Notes: generated by a model from the letters alone, not told the origin. Numbered from the stretch's first letter, positions 8,418-17,482 are shown. The stretch: 64,000 nucleotides of DNA from Nocardioides cynanchi (GCF_008761635.1 NZ_CP044344.1:2418001-2482000); one strand, 5' to 3'. Translations and numbers: made by a program.

Positions 8418-9334
8418 GGGGTGATCACCAGCTTGCCGCCGACCCCGCCGGCCTCCAGACGGCGGTGGGCCTCGGCGGTCTGCTCGAGCGGGTACGTCGC
8501 CACGACGGTCGGGCGCAGGCCCGCGGCGACCTCGGACGCGAGCGCGTCGAGGCGGTCGCGGCCGGCGCGCACCAGCACGCCGTGCAGATCGAGGTTGCGG
8601 TCGATCGCGCGGTCGAGGTCGCCGGAGAGGTCGACGATGGTCGCGGCGTGGCCGTCGACCCTGACGTGCGGGAGCGAGCTCTCCAGCTGACCGCCGACCA
8701 GGTCGACGACCGCGTCCAGCTCGTGGCCGAGGGCCCGGCTGGCGGCGCGCGCGGGGTCGGGGTCGGCGCGGTCGAGCCAGAGGTCGACGCCGAGGGCCTC
8801 GAGACGGGCCCGGTCGTCTGGGCGCGAGGCGGCGGCGACGCGGAGGCCGCGGCGCCGGGCCAGCTGCACGAGCAGGTGGCCCACTCCTCCCGTAGCACCG
8901 TGCACGAGCAGCCAGGCGCCCTCGGTCAGCGCCATCCGGTCGAGCGTCTGGAGCGCCGTGCACCCGGCCAGCGGCAGGGCAGCGGCCGTCACCGCGTCCA
9001 GCCCAGGTGGGCGCGGCGCGACCAGGCCGGCGGGTACGACGACCCGCTCGGCCAGCGCAGCCCACCTCGTGCCCTGCACCGGGAGCAGCCCCCAGACCTC
9101 CTCGCCCGTCCCGACCGTCCGGCCGGCGAACTCGTATCCCACGGCGTACGGCGCCTCGACGCCCGCCCAGGACGGGTCGGCACGGTTGCCGCAGTCGACC
9201 GGGTTGACGCCGACGGCCTCGACGGCGACCACGACCTCGCCGGGTCCGGCTTCCGGGACCGCACGTCGTACCACGATCAGGGCGTCCGGACCGCCCGGCT
9301 GCTCGACGACGACCGCACGCATCGACTCACTCAT
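8414..9334 (-). CDS. NADPH:quinone reductase-like (zeta-crystallin/MDR family) oxidoreductase
   Basis: 306 aa. Medium-chain dehydrogenase fold: GroES-like half with PGEVVVAVEAVGVNPVD, YEFAGRTVGTG, then nucleotide-binding half with VHGATGGVGHLLVQLA (AxxGGVG). Structural zinc Cys residues are absent, as in quinone oxidoreductases. I start at the ATG at 9334 (MSESMRAVVV), preceded by GGGGGT; 9322 is an alternative. Cytoplasmic, reduces quinones or enones with NADPH; substrate unknown. It lies just downstream of the SDR gene on the same strand with a 64-bp gap. Confidence 0.85.
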   Translation of the reverse strand: MSESMRAVVVEQPGGPDALIVVRRAVPEAGPGEVVVAVEAVGVNPVDCGNRADPSWAGVEAPYAVGYEFAGRTVGTGEEVWGLLPVQGTRWAALAERVVVPAGLVAPRPPGLDAVTAAALPLAGCTALQTLDRMALTEGAWLLVHGATGGVGHLLVQLARRRGLRVAAASRPDDRARLEALGVDLWLDRADPDPARAASRALGHELDAVVDLVGGQLESSLPHVRVDGHAATIVDLSGDLDRAIDRNLDLHGVLVRAGRDRLDALASEVAAGLRPTVVATYPLEQTAEAHRRLEAGGVGGKLVITP

Positions 9335-9398
9335 ACGACCCCCAACGGGCCGCCGGCCACCGAGATTCCGGTGGTGCTCGGCGGTGACGCGGGTGTGC

Positions 9399-10175
9399 CT
9401 ACTTCGGGGGCATCCGGATGCCGCCGTCGACGCGGACCACGGCACCGTTCATGTAGGAGTTGGTGAGGCACTCGAGGACCATCGACGCCAGCTCCTCGGG
9501 CGAGCCGAGCCGCTTGGGGAAGAGCACCGACTCCCCCAGTCGGGCCTTGAACTCCTCGGCCTTCTCGCCCTCGCCGTAGATCGGGGTGTCGATCAGGCCG
9601 GGCGCCACGGTGTTCACCCGGACGCCGATCGCGGCCAGGTCACGGGCCACCGGCAGGGTCATGCCGACGATGCCGCCCTTGGAGGAGGAGTACGCCGCCT
9701 GCCCGATCTGGCCGTCGAAGGCCGCCACGCTCGCCAGGTTCACGATCGCCCCCCGCTCACCCGAGGCGAGCGGCTCGAGCCGGCTCATCGCCGTACCCGC
9801 GATCCGGACCGCGTCGAAGGTGCCGATCAGGTTGATCGCGATCACCCGCTTGTAGAGGTCGAGGTCGTGGGCCGACTCGTAGGTGCCGTCCCGCCCGACC
9901 GTGCGCGCGGCCGGGCCGATGCCGGCGGAGTTGACCAGCACCCGCAGCGGGGCCTGCTCGGAGGCCACCTCGACGGCGTTCGTGATCTGGGCGGTGTCGG
10001 TGACGTCGACGTGCACGAACACCCCGCCGAGCTCCTCGGCCAGCGCGGCGCCCTTGTCGGCCTGCACGTCGGCGACCACGACGGTCGCGCCGGCGGCGGC
10101 CAGCTGACGGGCGACGGCGGCGCCGATGCCCGACGCGGCCCCGGTGACGACGGCGGATGATCCGGAGATGTCCAT
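9399..10175 (-). CDS. SDR-family dehydrogenase (3-hydroxyacyl-CoA/HSD17B10-like)
   Basis: 258 aa. TGAASGIG cofactor motif (residues 11-18), D38 after the second strand (VVVADVQ) favouring NAD(H), NSAG at ~88, and catalytic Ser...YSSSK. The sequence [20 protein letters not shown] and the PGLIDTP loop resemble 3-hydroxyacyl-CoA dehydrogenase type 2 enzymes of fatty acid or steroid breakdown. A TAGGCT box 7 nt upstream of the ATG (on the minus strand, bases 10183-10188) suggests a leaderless mRNA. It may be co-transcribed with the downstream quinone oxidoreductase. Confidence 0.85.
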   Translation of the reverse strand: MDISGSSAVVTGAASGIGAAVARQLAAAGATVVVADVQADKGAALAEELGGVFVHVDVTDTAQITNAVEVASEQAPLRVLVNSAGIGPAARTVGRDGTYESAHDLDLYKRVIAINLIGTFDAVRIAGTAMSRLEPLASGERGAIVNLASVAAFDGQIGQAAYSSSKGGIVGMTLPVARDLAAIGVRVNTVAPGLIDTPIYGEGEKAEEFKARLGESVLFPKRLGSPEELASMVLECLTNSYMNGAVVRVDGGIRMPPK

Positions 10176-10205
10176 GGCGGCGAGCCTAGGACAGGGGCTC
10201 GCGCC

Positions 10206-10847
10206 TCAGAGCACGAGGGCGAAGACCTTCGCGAAGGTACGCCGGGCCGCGCGCGAGCCGCTCACCTGCAGCCGATCGCCGAGGTCGGCGAGCCGCGCCG
10301 TGCCTCGGCACAGCTCCATCAGCGCTGCCGCACTGCCGGCGACGAGCAGGTCCGGCGGCGCCCCGGTGTCGGGACGCACCAGGCGACCCGCCTCCAGCTC
10401 CAGCCACTGCTCGGACCCGCCGAGCGCGAAGCGCACCCGCAGCGACGTGTCGGGCCAGGCCCGGGAGTCCAGGCGCGGCGCCAGCGTTCCGTGGACCACC
10501 ATCTCCGGCCGCACCGCCCCCTCGACCGGGTCGGGGAGGAACGCCTGACCGAAACCGGACAGCGCGCGGAGCACGGGCGTGACCCGGCGACCCTCCGGGG
10601 TGAGCGCGTAGACCGACCGCGCGGCGGGCGCCGGGAGCTCGCGCTGCTCGACCAGGCCGTCCTCCTCCAGCGAGCGGAGCCGGTCGGCCAGCAGGTTGGT
10701 GGCGATCCCGGGGAGCCGGGAGCGCAGGTCGGTGAAGCGGCACTCCCCGAAGGACAGCTCGCGGAGCACCAGCAGGGTCCAGCGGTCGCCCACGCGGTCG
10801 AGTGCCGCGGCGATCCCGCAGTACTGGTCGTAGGTCTTCGTGGCCAT
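10206..10847 (-). CDS. HxlR-type winged-helix transcriptional regulator
   Basis: 213 aa. The first ~110 residues are an HxlR domain: YDQYCGIAAALDRVGDRWTLLVLREL, GIATNLLADRLRSLEEDGLVEQ. The C-terminal ~100 residues resemble an SCP2-like ligand-binding domain (LELEAGRLVRPDTGAPPDLLVAG). Cys8 sits at the position of redox-sensitive Cys in some HxlR proteins. The start at 10847 is chosen because a clear promoter (TTGATA-17-TAGAAT) places the transcript start on it; ATG 10856 lies within the -10 box. It is divergent from a DHA2 exporter with a shared control region, so it most likely regulates itself and the exporter. Confidence 0.85.
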   Translation of the reverse strand: MATKTYDQYCGIAAALDRVGDRWTLLVLRELSFGECRFTDLRSRLPGIATNLLADRLRSLEEDGLVEQRELPAPAARSVYALTPEGRRVTPVLRALSGFGQAFLPDPVEGAVRPEMVVHGTLAPRLDSRAWPDTSLRVRFALGGSEQWLELEAGRLVRPDTGAPPDLLVAGSAAALMELCRGTARLADLGDRLQVSGSRAARRTFAKVFALVL

Positions 10848-10854
10848 GCACTCC

Positions 10855-10916
10855 ATTCTAGATTGGTTTCGATTATGTATCAATCACTTGAGTTTTTAAA
10901 CCATACGCTTTACCGT
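10855..10916. promoter_or_regulatory. Back-to-back divergent promoters with candidate HxlR operator
   Basis: Minus strand: -35 TTGATA (10878-10883), 17-bp spacer, -10 TAGAAT (10855-10860), 7 nt to the hxlR ATG. Plus strand: -35 TTGAGT (10888-10893), 17-bp spacer, -10 TACCGT (10911-10916), 6 nt to the exporter ATG. The two -35 boxes are 4 bp apart. An imperfect dyad GATTGGT...ATCAATC (10861-10885) and GGTTT/AAACC arms (10865-10869, 10898-10902) overlap both promoters. The segment is AT-rich against its surroundings. Confidence 0.75.
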
Positions 10917-10922
10917 CGGTCC

Positions 10923-12347
10923 ATGCCCGCCTCACCCCGCGCCATCGATCCGCGCGCCACTCTCGCCGTCGCCAGCCTCGCGTCGTTCATGGTCTTCCTC
11001 GACGCCCAGGTGCTCTTCGTGGCCTTCGACGACATCCGGTCGAGCTTCCCCACCGTCTCCTTCGCGACCATGTCGTGGACCCTGTCGGCCTACACCATCG
11101 CCCTCGCGGCCGCCTTGGTGCCGGCCGGCCGGATGGCCGACCGCTTCGGGCGACGTCGCACCTTCGTGATCGGTCTGGTCGCGTTCACCCTGGCGTCCGT
11201 CCTGTGCGCGCTGGCGCCCACGGCCGGGACGCTGGTCGTCTTCCGCGTCGTCCAGGCGCTCGGTGCGGCCGCGCTGGTGCCGTCGGCGCTGGCCATGGTG
11301 CTGACCGCCTTCCCGCCCGCGAAGGTGCCGGTCGCGGTCGCGATCTACGGCTCGATCTCTGCGCTCTCGGCCGCCGCCGGGCCGACCGTCGGCGCCCTGC
11401 TGGTCCAGCAGTGGGACTGGCGGGCAGTGTTCCTGGTCAACCTGCCGGTCGGAGTCCTGGCCCTCTCCCTGACCCGGCGCTACCTGCCCGAGTCACGCGA
11501 GACCGTGCGTCGAGCCTTCCCCGACCCCTGGGGCGTCCTGCTGCTCGCCGGGTCCCTGACCCTGCTGGCGCTCGGCATCGTGCAAGGGAACCAGTGGGAC
11601 TGGCTGTCGACGCGGACCGTCGGCTCGGTCCTGCTCGGGCTGTTGCTCCTGGCCGCGTTCGTCCGGCGTACCCTCCGCGTCGCGGCACCGGCTCTGGACC
11701 TCACACTGTTCGCCGACCGGTCGTTCCGATGGGCCAACATCGCCACCGCGGTCTTCACCATCGGCTTCACCGCGATGTTCTTCGCCTCGATCCAGTTCAC
11801 CACGCAGGTCTGGCATTACGGCATCGTCCGGGCCGGTCTGGCGATGATCCCGGGGCCGCTCGTCGTGGTGGCCCTGGCACCCCGGATGGGGCGGCTCGCG
11901 GCGGCGTACGGGCAGCGCGCCCTGCTCGTCCCCGGCGGCCTGGTCTGGGCCGGCACCGGGGTCTGGCAGCTGAGCCTGATGACCACCACTCCCGACTGGG
12001 CGGCGCACATGCTGCCCGCCTCGCTGCTCGGCGGGCTGGGGGTCTCGCTGGTGCTGCCCACCCTGATGAGTGCCGCCACCCAGCACCTGCCGCCCGACGA
12101 GCGCGCCGTCGGGTCCGCGGTGAACCAGGCGACGCGGCAGTTCGGGGCGACGTTCGGGGTGGCCCTCACCGTGGCCCTGCTCGGCGCCTACGGACCGGCC
12201 GACGCCCTCGGCCACTTCCAGCGGGTGTGGTGGATGCTGCTGCTCTCCGGAGTGCTCACCTCGGTCGCGGCCCTCTCCCTCCCGCGGCGCAGCGCTCCTC
12301 CCCAGCTCGCTCCGGAGCCCGCCGCCGCGCTGGTGGTGGAGCCGTGA
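10923..12347 (+). CDS. DHA2-family (14-TM) MFS drug exporter
   Basis: 474 aa with about 14 hydrophobic helices. N-terminal TM1 has LDAQVLFVAFDDI (the LDxTxVNVALP motif D1 position), and GRMADRFGRRRTFVIG is motif A of MFS proteins. A further conserved segment is STRTVGSVLLGLL between halves. These proton antiporters export lipophilic cations, dyes and antibiotics. Divergent from an HxlR regulator with overlapping control region, the classical layout for a substrate-induced efflux pump. Its stop overlaps the GTG of a thioesterase gene. Confidence 0.9.
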   Translation: MPASPRAIDPRATLAVASLASFMVFLDAQVLFVAFDDIRSSFPTVSFATMSWTLSAYTIALAAALVPAGRMADRFGRRRTFVIGLVAFTLASVLCALAPTAGTLVVFRVVQALGAAALVPSALAMVLTAFPPAKVPVAVAIYGSISALSAAAGPTVGALLVQQWDWRAVFLVNLPVGVLALSLTRRYLPESRETVRRAFPDPWGVLLLAGSLTLLALGIVQGNQWDWLSTRTVGSVLLGLLLLAAFVRRTLRVAAPALDLTLFADRSFRWANIATAVFTIGFTAMFFASIQFTTQVWHYGIVRAGLAMIPGPLVVVALAPRMGRLAAAYGQRALLVPGGLVWAGTGVWQLSLMTTTPDWAAHMLPASLLGGLGVSLVLPTLMSAATQHLPPDERAVGSAVNQATRQFGATFGVALTVALLGAYGPADALGHFQRVWWMLLLSGVLTSVAALSLPRRSAPPQLAPEPAAALVVEP

Positions 12348-12781
12348 ACGCGCTCACCGACCTCACTGGCCTCGAGGTGATGACCCTGGTCGCGGCGGGT
12401 GCACTCCCGCCTCCCGGGATCGCCACCCTGCTCGGCATGCGGCTGCTCGAGGTCGAGGAGGGACGGGCGTCGTTCGCACTCGAGCCCGACGACCGGATGC
12501 TCAACCCGATCGGCTCGGTGCACGGCGGCATCGCGGCGACCCTGCTCGACTCCTGCATGGGCTGTGCCGTGCACACCACGCTGCCGGCCCGGTCGTCGTA
12601 CACCACCGCCCAGCTCAGCCTCCACTACGTCCGCGGCATGCAGCCCGGCATGGGCGAGGTGACGGCGACCGGCACCGTCCTCCACGCCGGACGACGGCAG
12701 GTCACGGCCGAGGGTCGGCTCGTGGACCGGGACGGGCGGCTCCTCGCGCACGGCACCACCACCTGCCTGGTGCTCGCCTGA
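12344..12781 (+). CDS. PaaI-type hotdog thioesterase
   Basis: 145 aa starting with a GTG that overlaps the exporter stop by 4 nt. Hotdog fold signature NPIGSVHGGIAATLLDSCMG with the catalytic region HGG(I)AATLLD, as in PaaI/YigI-like acyl-CoA thioesterases. Translational coupling to the exporter suggests that the two work on the same substrate class, for example an aryl- or acyl-CoA stress metabolite (inference). Confidence 0.85.
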   Translation: MNALTDLTGLEVMTLVAAGALPPPGIATLLGMRLLEVEEGRASFALEPDDRMLNPIGSVHGGIAATLLDSCMGCAVHTTLPARSSYTTAQLSLHYVRGMQPGMGEVTATGTVLHAGRRQVTAEGRLVDRDGRLLAHGTTTCLVLA

Positions 12782-12836
12782 CGGGTTGAGTACGACGGCT
12801 CAGGCGCGGCCGCGCGGGCCGGGCGATGGTGGGGAC

Positions 12837-13298
12837 ATGCCTACCGACGGTCGCCGCTTCGTCCTCCTCTCCCTGTTCGTCCTCGCCGTGGTGGGTGTGC
12901 TCGCCAGCACGCTGTGGGCGTGGTTCTGGGCCGGCTTCGACCTGGACACCCGGCCGCTGGCCCGCCAGGAGCACCTCGACCAGGCGCTCGCGGCGGCGCT
13001 GGGCGCCGGTCTGCTCGCCCTGTCGGCGATCCCCATGCGTCTGCTCCGCGTCCCGCACGAGATCGTCGTCCTGGTCTCTCTCGTCGTCGCCCTGCTCGGT
13101 GTCGTCGCCACCCTCCAGGTGATCGGCGCGGCCGATGCGCCGCGCCGGTCCGTCGACGACTCGGGGTGGGCGCTGACCGCCCAGCAGTTCTGGATCGCCC
13201 CCACGGGCTGGCCGATGGCGCTGTTCGTGGTGCTCACGCCGCTGGTCAGGACCCGAGCCTTCCGCGCGCGGCGCCCCGCCCGGGGCGAGTCGGCCTGA
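12837..13298 (+). CDS. Hypothetical four-helix membrane protein
   Basis: 153 aa. Hydrophobic segments at roughly 8-32, 55-72, 80-102 and 126-142. There is no recognisable family motif. The ATG at 12837 has GGTGGGG just upstream; an ATG-less in-frame extension to 12786 adds a low-complexity stretch. It converges on dapF with a 14-bp gap. Confidence 0.6.
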   Translation: MPTDGRRFVLLSLFVLAVVGVLASTLWAWFWAGFDLDTRPLARQEHLDQALAAALGAGLLALSAIPMRLLRVPHEIVVLVSLVVALLGVVATLQVIGAADAPRRSVDDSGWALTAQQFWIAPTGWPMALFVVLTPLVRTRAFRARRPARGESA

Positions 13299-13312
13299 CC
13301 TGTGCCAGGGCC

Positions 13313-14224
13313 TCAGAGGTCGGTGGTGCCGCGGGCGACGATCAGCGCCGGTCCGGTGAGGTGGACCCGGCCGTCGCCGTCGCGGGAGACCTCGAGCCGG
13401 CCACCGGGAACGTCGACCCGCCAGCGCCCGGGCGCGTCGCCGGCGTCCGGAGCCGCAGCGGCGACCGCCGCCGCGACCGCGCCGGTGCCGCACGACCGGG
13501 TCTCCCCGGAGCCGCGCTCGTGGACCCGCATCGCCACGTGCTCGGGCCCGCGGCGGACCACGAACTCGACGTTCACGCCCTCCGGGTAGACGCTCTCGTC
13601 GTAGGCCGGCTCGTCCCAGAGCCGCCCGGCCTCGGCGAGGTCGTCGACCATCACCACCGCGTGCGGGTTCCCGACGTCGACGTGCAGTGCCGGCCACGAG
13701 CGGTCGCCCACCGACACCTTGGTCTCGCCCAGGATCGTGGCCACCCCGAGGTCCACCCGGAACAGGTCGCCGTCACGGGACACCAGCTTCACGCCGTCGC
13801 GGGTCGCGATCCGGACCGGCTCGTCCGCCGGCACCAGCCCCTCGTCGTAGAGGTGCAGGGCGAAGACCCGGATCCCGTTGCCGCACATCTCGGCGAGCGA
13901 GCCGTCGGAGTTGCGATAGTCCATGAACCACTCGGCGCCGTGGTCTCGACTCCGCTCGACCACCGAGGGCCGCTCGACCACCGAGGACGGGACGTGGTCT
14001 CGACTCCGCTCGACCACCGAGGACCGCTCGACCACCGAGGACCGCTCGACCAACGACGCAGAGCGGATCACGCGGAGCACGCCGTCGCCGCCGATGCCGG
14101 CCCGCCGGTCGCACAGGGCCCGCACCCGCTCGGCGGACAGGTCGCCGTGGACCGATCCGTCGTGGTCGGGCAGCAGCACGAAGTCGTTCTCCGTGCCGTG
14201 GCCCTTGAGGAACGGGTAGCTCAC
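13313..14224 (-). CDS. dapF: Diaminopimelate epimerase carrying an in-frame repeat insertion
   Basis: 303 aa. Converts LL- to meso-diaminopimelate for lysine and peptidoglycan. Both catalytic Cys are present: C114 in EMCGNGIR and C245 in GETRSCGTG. The N-terminus SYPFLKGHGTENDF and GIGGDGVLRV are canonical. Between IRS (~54) and AEWFMDYRN (~98) the usual short loop is replaced by ~40 residues made of VVERSRDH/VVERS units, which are translated copies of the dispersed 28-bp repeat. The GTG at 14224 lies 6 nt after CACACT, fitting a leaderless start. In relatives dapF neighbours miaA and hflX. Confidence 0.95.
   Translation of the reverse strand: MSYPFLKGHGTENDFVLLPDHDGSVHGDLSAERVRALCDRRAGIGGDGVLRVIRSASLVERSSVVERSSVVERSRDHVPSSVVERPSVVERSRDHGAEWFMDYRNSDGSLAEMCGNGIRVFALHLYDEGLVPADEPVRIATRDGVKLVSRDGDLFRVDLGVATILGETKVSVGDRSWPALHVDVGNPHAVVMVDDLAEAGRLWDEPAYDESVYPEGVNVEFVVRRGPEHVAMRVHERGSGETRSCGTGAVAAAVAAAAPDAGDAPGRWRVDVPGGRLEVSRDGDGRVHLTGPALIVARGTTDL
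13940..14057. repeat. 28-bp family repeats inside dapF
   Basis: Two full units (from 13940 and from 13994) and three half units lie in tandem within dapF, in the orientation GTGGTCTCGACTCCGCTCG on the plus strand. All keep the dapF frame open and encode VVERSRDH-type peptides. Confidence 0.9.
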
Positions 14225-14252
14225 CCCTCCAGTGTGACAGGAGGGATGGGCC

Positions 14253-16099
14253 TCAGCGGCGCGCTCGGACCACCAGCGCCGAGCCACCGCCGCGTCGGGT
14301 CGGCTCCGAGACGGCGGTGAGCAGCCGATGGGGTCCGAACTCGATCGCGGTCGCGGCACCGATCTCGGCGGCCGTCGTGCCCGGCGCACCGGCCGGGCTG
14401 AACGTGTGACCGTAGGCGCCCAGCGCCGCGCCGTACTGGTCGATGAACGCCTGCTCCGCGGTCACGCTGGGGGTGTTGCGCTGGGAGCCGCGCGGGGCCG
14501 CGATCGCCTGCTCGATGCTCATCCCCCGGTCGATCCGGTCGAAGAGCATCTGCAGCACCGTGGTGATGATGGTCGAGCCACCGGGCGAGCCCAGCGCGAG
14601 GTACGGCGTGCCGTGGCGGAGCACGATCGTCGGGGAGATCGAGGAGCGCGGGCGCTTGCCCCCCTCGATCCGGTTCGGGTCGCCGGCCGTCCACACGGGC
14701 GAGAAGTCGGTGAGCTCGTTGTTCAGCAGGAAGCCGCGACCGGGCAGCACGATCCCGGAGCCGCCGGTCTGCTCGATGGTCAGCGTGTACTCGACGATGT
14801 TGCCCCACCGGTCGGCCACGGTCAGGTTCGTGGTGTTGAGGTTCTCGGTGTCGGGGGCCTTCACCGTCGGGGTGGTCGACGCGGTGGCGCACTGGCCGTC
14901 GTACGACGTCACGTCGCCCGGTGCGACCGGCTTGGTCAGCGCCGTGGTCGGCTGGATCTGGCAGGCCCGCTCGGCGGCGTACCGGTCGGAGAGCAGGTCG
15001 TGCAGCGGCACGTTCACGTACGCCGGGTCCCCGACGTAGGCGCCGCGGTCGGCGAAGGCGAGGGCACTGGCCTCGAGGTAGTGGTGCAACGCGTCGACCG
15101 CCGACATCGACGACAGGTCGTAGCGCTCCATGATGTCGAGCGCCTCACCGACGGTCGACCCCCCGAGGACGACGGCGCCATGCCGTAGACGTCGTACCCC
15201 CGGTAGCCGACGTGCGTCGGCGCGCGGTCGACGGTGCGGTAGGCCACGAGGTCGGAGGGCTTCATGAAGCCGGGCGGCACGGGGAGCGTGGTGCTCGACG
15301 TCTTGGGCGGGTGCTGGGCGGTCCGGGCGATCTCGTGGGCGAGCCGGCCGCGGTAGAACACCCGGAGCCCGCGACGCGCGATCAGCCGGTACGTCGCGGC
15401 GAGGTCGGGGTTGCGGAAGACGGAGCCGACCTGCGGGGCGTCCCCGCCGGGCAGGAAGAGCCGCCGGGTGGAGCGGAAGGCCTCGAAGCGGGTCTTGTTC
15501 TCCAGCGTCTGCTGGCGGAACGTCGGGTCGACCACGAAGCCGCGCCGCGCGACCCGGATGCCCGGCCGCAGCACCTGGCCGAGCGACCTGCTCCCCCACC
15601 GGTCCAGGGCCCGCTGCCAGGTGGCGAGCGAGCCGGGCACCCCGACGGACACGCCGCTGGTGACCAGCTCGGGGGTGAAGTTGTAGGGCTGGCCGGTCGC
15701 CGGGTCGATGAACGCGTCGTGCGGCATCGAGGCCGGTGCGGTCTCGCGCCCGTCGATCGTCCGCACCCGCCCGGTGGCGGCGTCGTAGTGGACGAAGTAG
15801 CCACCGCCTCCGATGCCGGAGCTGTAGGGCTCGGTCACGCCGAGCACCGAGGCGGCGGCGACGGCCGCGTCGGTGGCGTTCCCCCCGTTCCTGAGCACCC
15901 GGAGGGCCGCGGCGGACGCTTCGGGGTCGACGGTGCTGACCGCACCGCCGTAGCCGATGCTGGTCGGCACCTTGGCGGTGTGCCGGACGACGCCGGCTCT
16001 CCCAGCGGACCCGGCCAGGGCCGGGGTGGTGGCGGCGGCGAGCACGCTTGCGGTGAGCAGGGCGGTCGCACCGACGGCACGACGGGACAGGTGGGTCAC
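14253..16099 (-). pseudogene. ggt: Gamma-glutamyltransferase, frameshifted
   Basis: Two overlapping reading frames together make one full GGT (about 615 aa). Frame one gives the signal peptide and large subunit up to YGMAPSSSGG; the family sequence then continues in another frame at STVGEALDIMERYDL. The switch falls in a run of six C on the plus strand (15159-15164); one extra base would restore it. The small-subunit nucleophile region NTTNLTVADRWGN (canonical TTHxSVVD) is intact in the second frame. GGT cleaves glutathione and gamma-glutamyl bonds outside the membrane. Either a true recent frameshift, a homopolymer sequencing error, or slippage in an otherwise intact gene. Confidence 0.9.
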
Positions 16100-16199
16100 G
16101 GTTCCTCCCGAGAACGGATTCCCTGCCCCGTGCCCTCCCCGGGCCTCGGCATGCGCCCTCGGCGGGGTCGCTCCGTGTCGGCCCGATCAGGGCGGTGGC

Positions 16200-17126
16200 T
16201 CAGCCGGCGCGAGCGACCGAGGCCAGGGCCCGCTCCACCCGGTCGGGCGCGTCCCACGGAACCCAGACCACCCGTGGGTCCTTGCGGAACCAGCCGTCCT
16301 GGCGACGCGAGAAGCGGCGGGTCGCCGCCGCCGTCGCCTCGATCGCCTGGTCGAGGGTCAGCTGTCCGTCGAGGTACGCCGTCACCTCGCGGTAGCCGAT
16401 CGCGGTCCGCGCGGTGCGGCCCTCGGCCAGGCCGACGGCGAGCAGCCGGCGTACCTCCTCGACCAGACCGTCGTCGAACATCTGCCGGACCCGCGCCGCG
16501 ATCCGGGCGTCGAGGGTCGGCCGGTCGATGTCGACCCCGATCTGCACGGTGGCGGGGTCGACGTACACCGGCTCGGGCAGGACGGCGCGGAAGCCCCCGC
16601 CGGTCAGGGTCACGACCTCGAGGGCGCGCACGATGCGACGACCGTTCTCAGGCAGGATCCGGGCAGCTGACTCCGGGTCCTGCTCGGCGAGCCGACGGTG
16701 GAGCTCGGCCGGGCCCAGGTCGGCGAGCTCGGTCTCGAGCCCGGCGCGCACCTCCGGGTCGGTGCCGGGGAACTCGAAGCGGTCGACCACCGCCCGGGTG
16801 TAGAGGGCGGAGCCCCCGACCAGGATCGGCGTCCGGCGTCGTGCCCGCACCTCGCTGATCACCTGCCGGGCCCAGCCCTGGAACTCCGCGACGGTCAGCG
16901 GCTCGGTGACGTCGAGCAGGTCGAGCAGGTGGTGCGCGATGCCGCGGCGCTCGCCGGGCGGCGGGGACGCCGTACCGATGTCCATGCCGCGGTAGACCGC
17001 CATCGCGTCGGTGTTGACGATCTCGCCTTCGAGCCGTTCGGCGAGGTCGAGGGCCAGCGCGGTCTTCCCGGCGGCGGTGGCGCCCACGACGGCGACGATC
17101 GGCGGCCTCGACGACGGGTTGGCCAT
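16200..17126 (-). CDS. miaA: tRNA dimethylallyltransferase
   Basis: 308 aa. P-loop VGATAAGKTALALDLA (residues 14-29), DAMAVYRGMDIGTA substrate region, and RKDPRVVWVPW C-terminus. MiaA adds the isopentenyl group to A37 of tRNAs reading UNN codons, the substrate for MiaB, whose gene lies about 2 kb upstream. The order miaB-miaA-dapF-hflX is conserved in actinobacteria. Confidence 0.95.
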   Translation of the reverse strand: MANPSSRPPIVAVVGATAAGKTALALDLAERLEGEIVNTDAMAVYRGMDIGTASPPPGERRGIAHHLLDLLDVTEPLTVAEFQGWARQVISEVRARRRTPILVGGSALYTRAVVDRFEFPGTDPEVRAGLETELADLGPAELHRRLAEQDPESAARILPENGRRIVRALEVVTLTGGGFRAVLPEPVYVDPATVQIGVDIDRPTLDARIAARVRQMFDDGLVEEVRRLLAVGLAEGRTARTAIGYREVTAYLDGQLTLDQAIEATAAATRRFSRRQDGWFRKDPRVVWVPWDAPDRVERALASVARAG

Positions 17127-17161
17127 GCGGTCAGTCTGGCAGCCCGTTCCCCGGCCGGGCC

Positions 17162-17167
17162 TACTGT
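17162..17167 (+). promoter_or_regulatory. -10 box TACTGT of a leaderless promoter
   Basis: TACTGT, 6 nt, then ATG at 17174. Confidence 0.55.
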
Positions 17168-17173
17168 GGGCAC

Positions 17174-17458
17174 ATGGCCGGTGGCGTCCGCGAGGACGAG
17201 TTCGACGAGGACTGGGGTCACGACGACGTGCCCGGTGACGTCGCGCCGCCGTACTGGTTCGCGGGCAACCGGATGCCCGAGGACGCGCGCCGGATGGGCC
17301 TGACCCACCACGTGCCCGACGGTGCGCTGCTCGACTTCGCGGGCAAGCTCGACTCCTCGCGGCTCAAGCACCGGATCGCGGCGTGGGTGATGCTCGTGGT
17401 GTTCTGCCTGCCGGTCTTCTTCTACATCCTGCGGCTGGTGCTCGACGTCGTCGGGTAG
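17174..17458 (+). CDS. Hypothetical single-pass membrane protein
   Basis: 94 aa: acidic N-terminus, then PPYWFAGNRMPEDARRMGL, and one C-terminal transmembrane helix (about 70-92, VMLVVFCLPVFFYILRLVL). Small proteins of this shape are seen near miaA/miaB in actinobacteria, but I do not know a function. Leaderless start. Its TAG stop abuts a degenerate copy of the 28-bp repeat. Confidence 0.7.
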   Translation: MAGGVREDEFDEDWGHDDVPGDVAPPYWFAGNRMPEDARRMGLTHHVPDGALLDFAGKLDSSRLKHRIAAWVMLVVFCLPVFFYILRLVLDVVG

Positions 17459-17482
17459 GTCTCGACTCCGCTGACCACCGAG
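17458..17482. repeat. Degenerate copy of the 28-bp repeat
   Basis: GGTCTCGACTCCGCTGACC... with a one-base deletion relative to the family; begins on the last base of the preceding stop codon. Confidence 0.8.

Noticed and set aside
15159..15164. Programmed ribosomal frameshift in gamma-glutamyltransferase
   Set aside because: No stimulatory structure or family precedent that I can see; plain frameshift or sequencing error is simpler.
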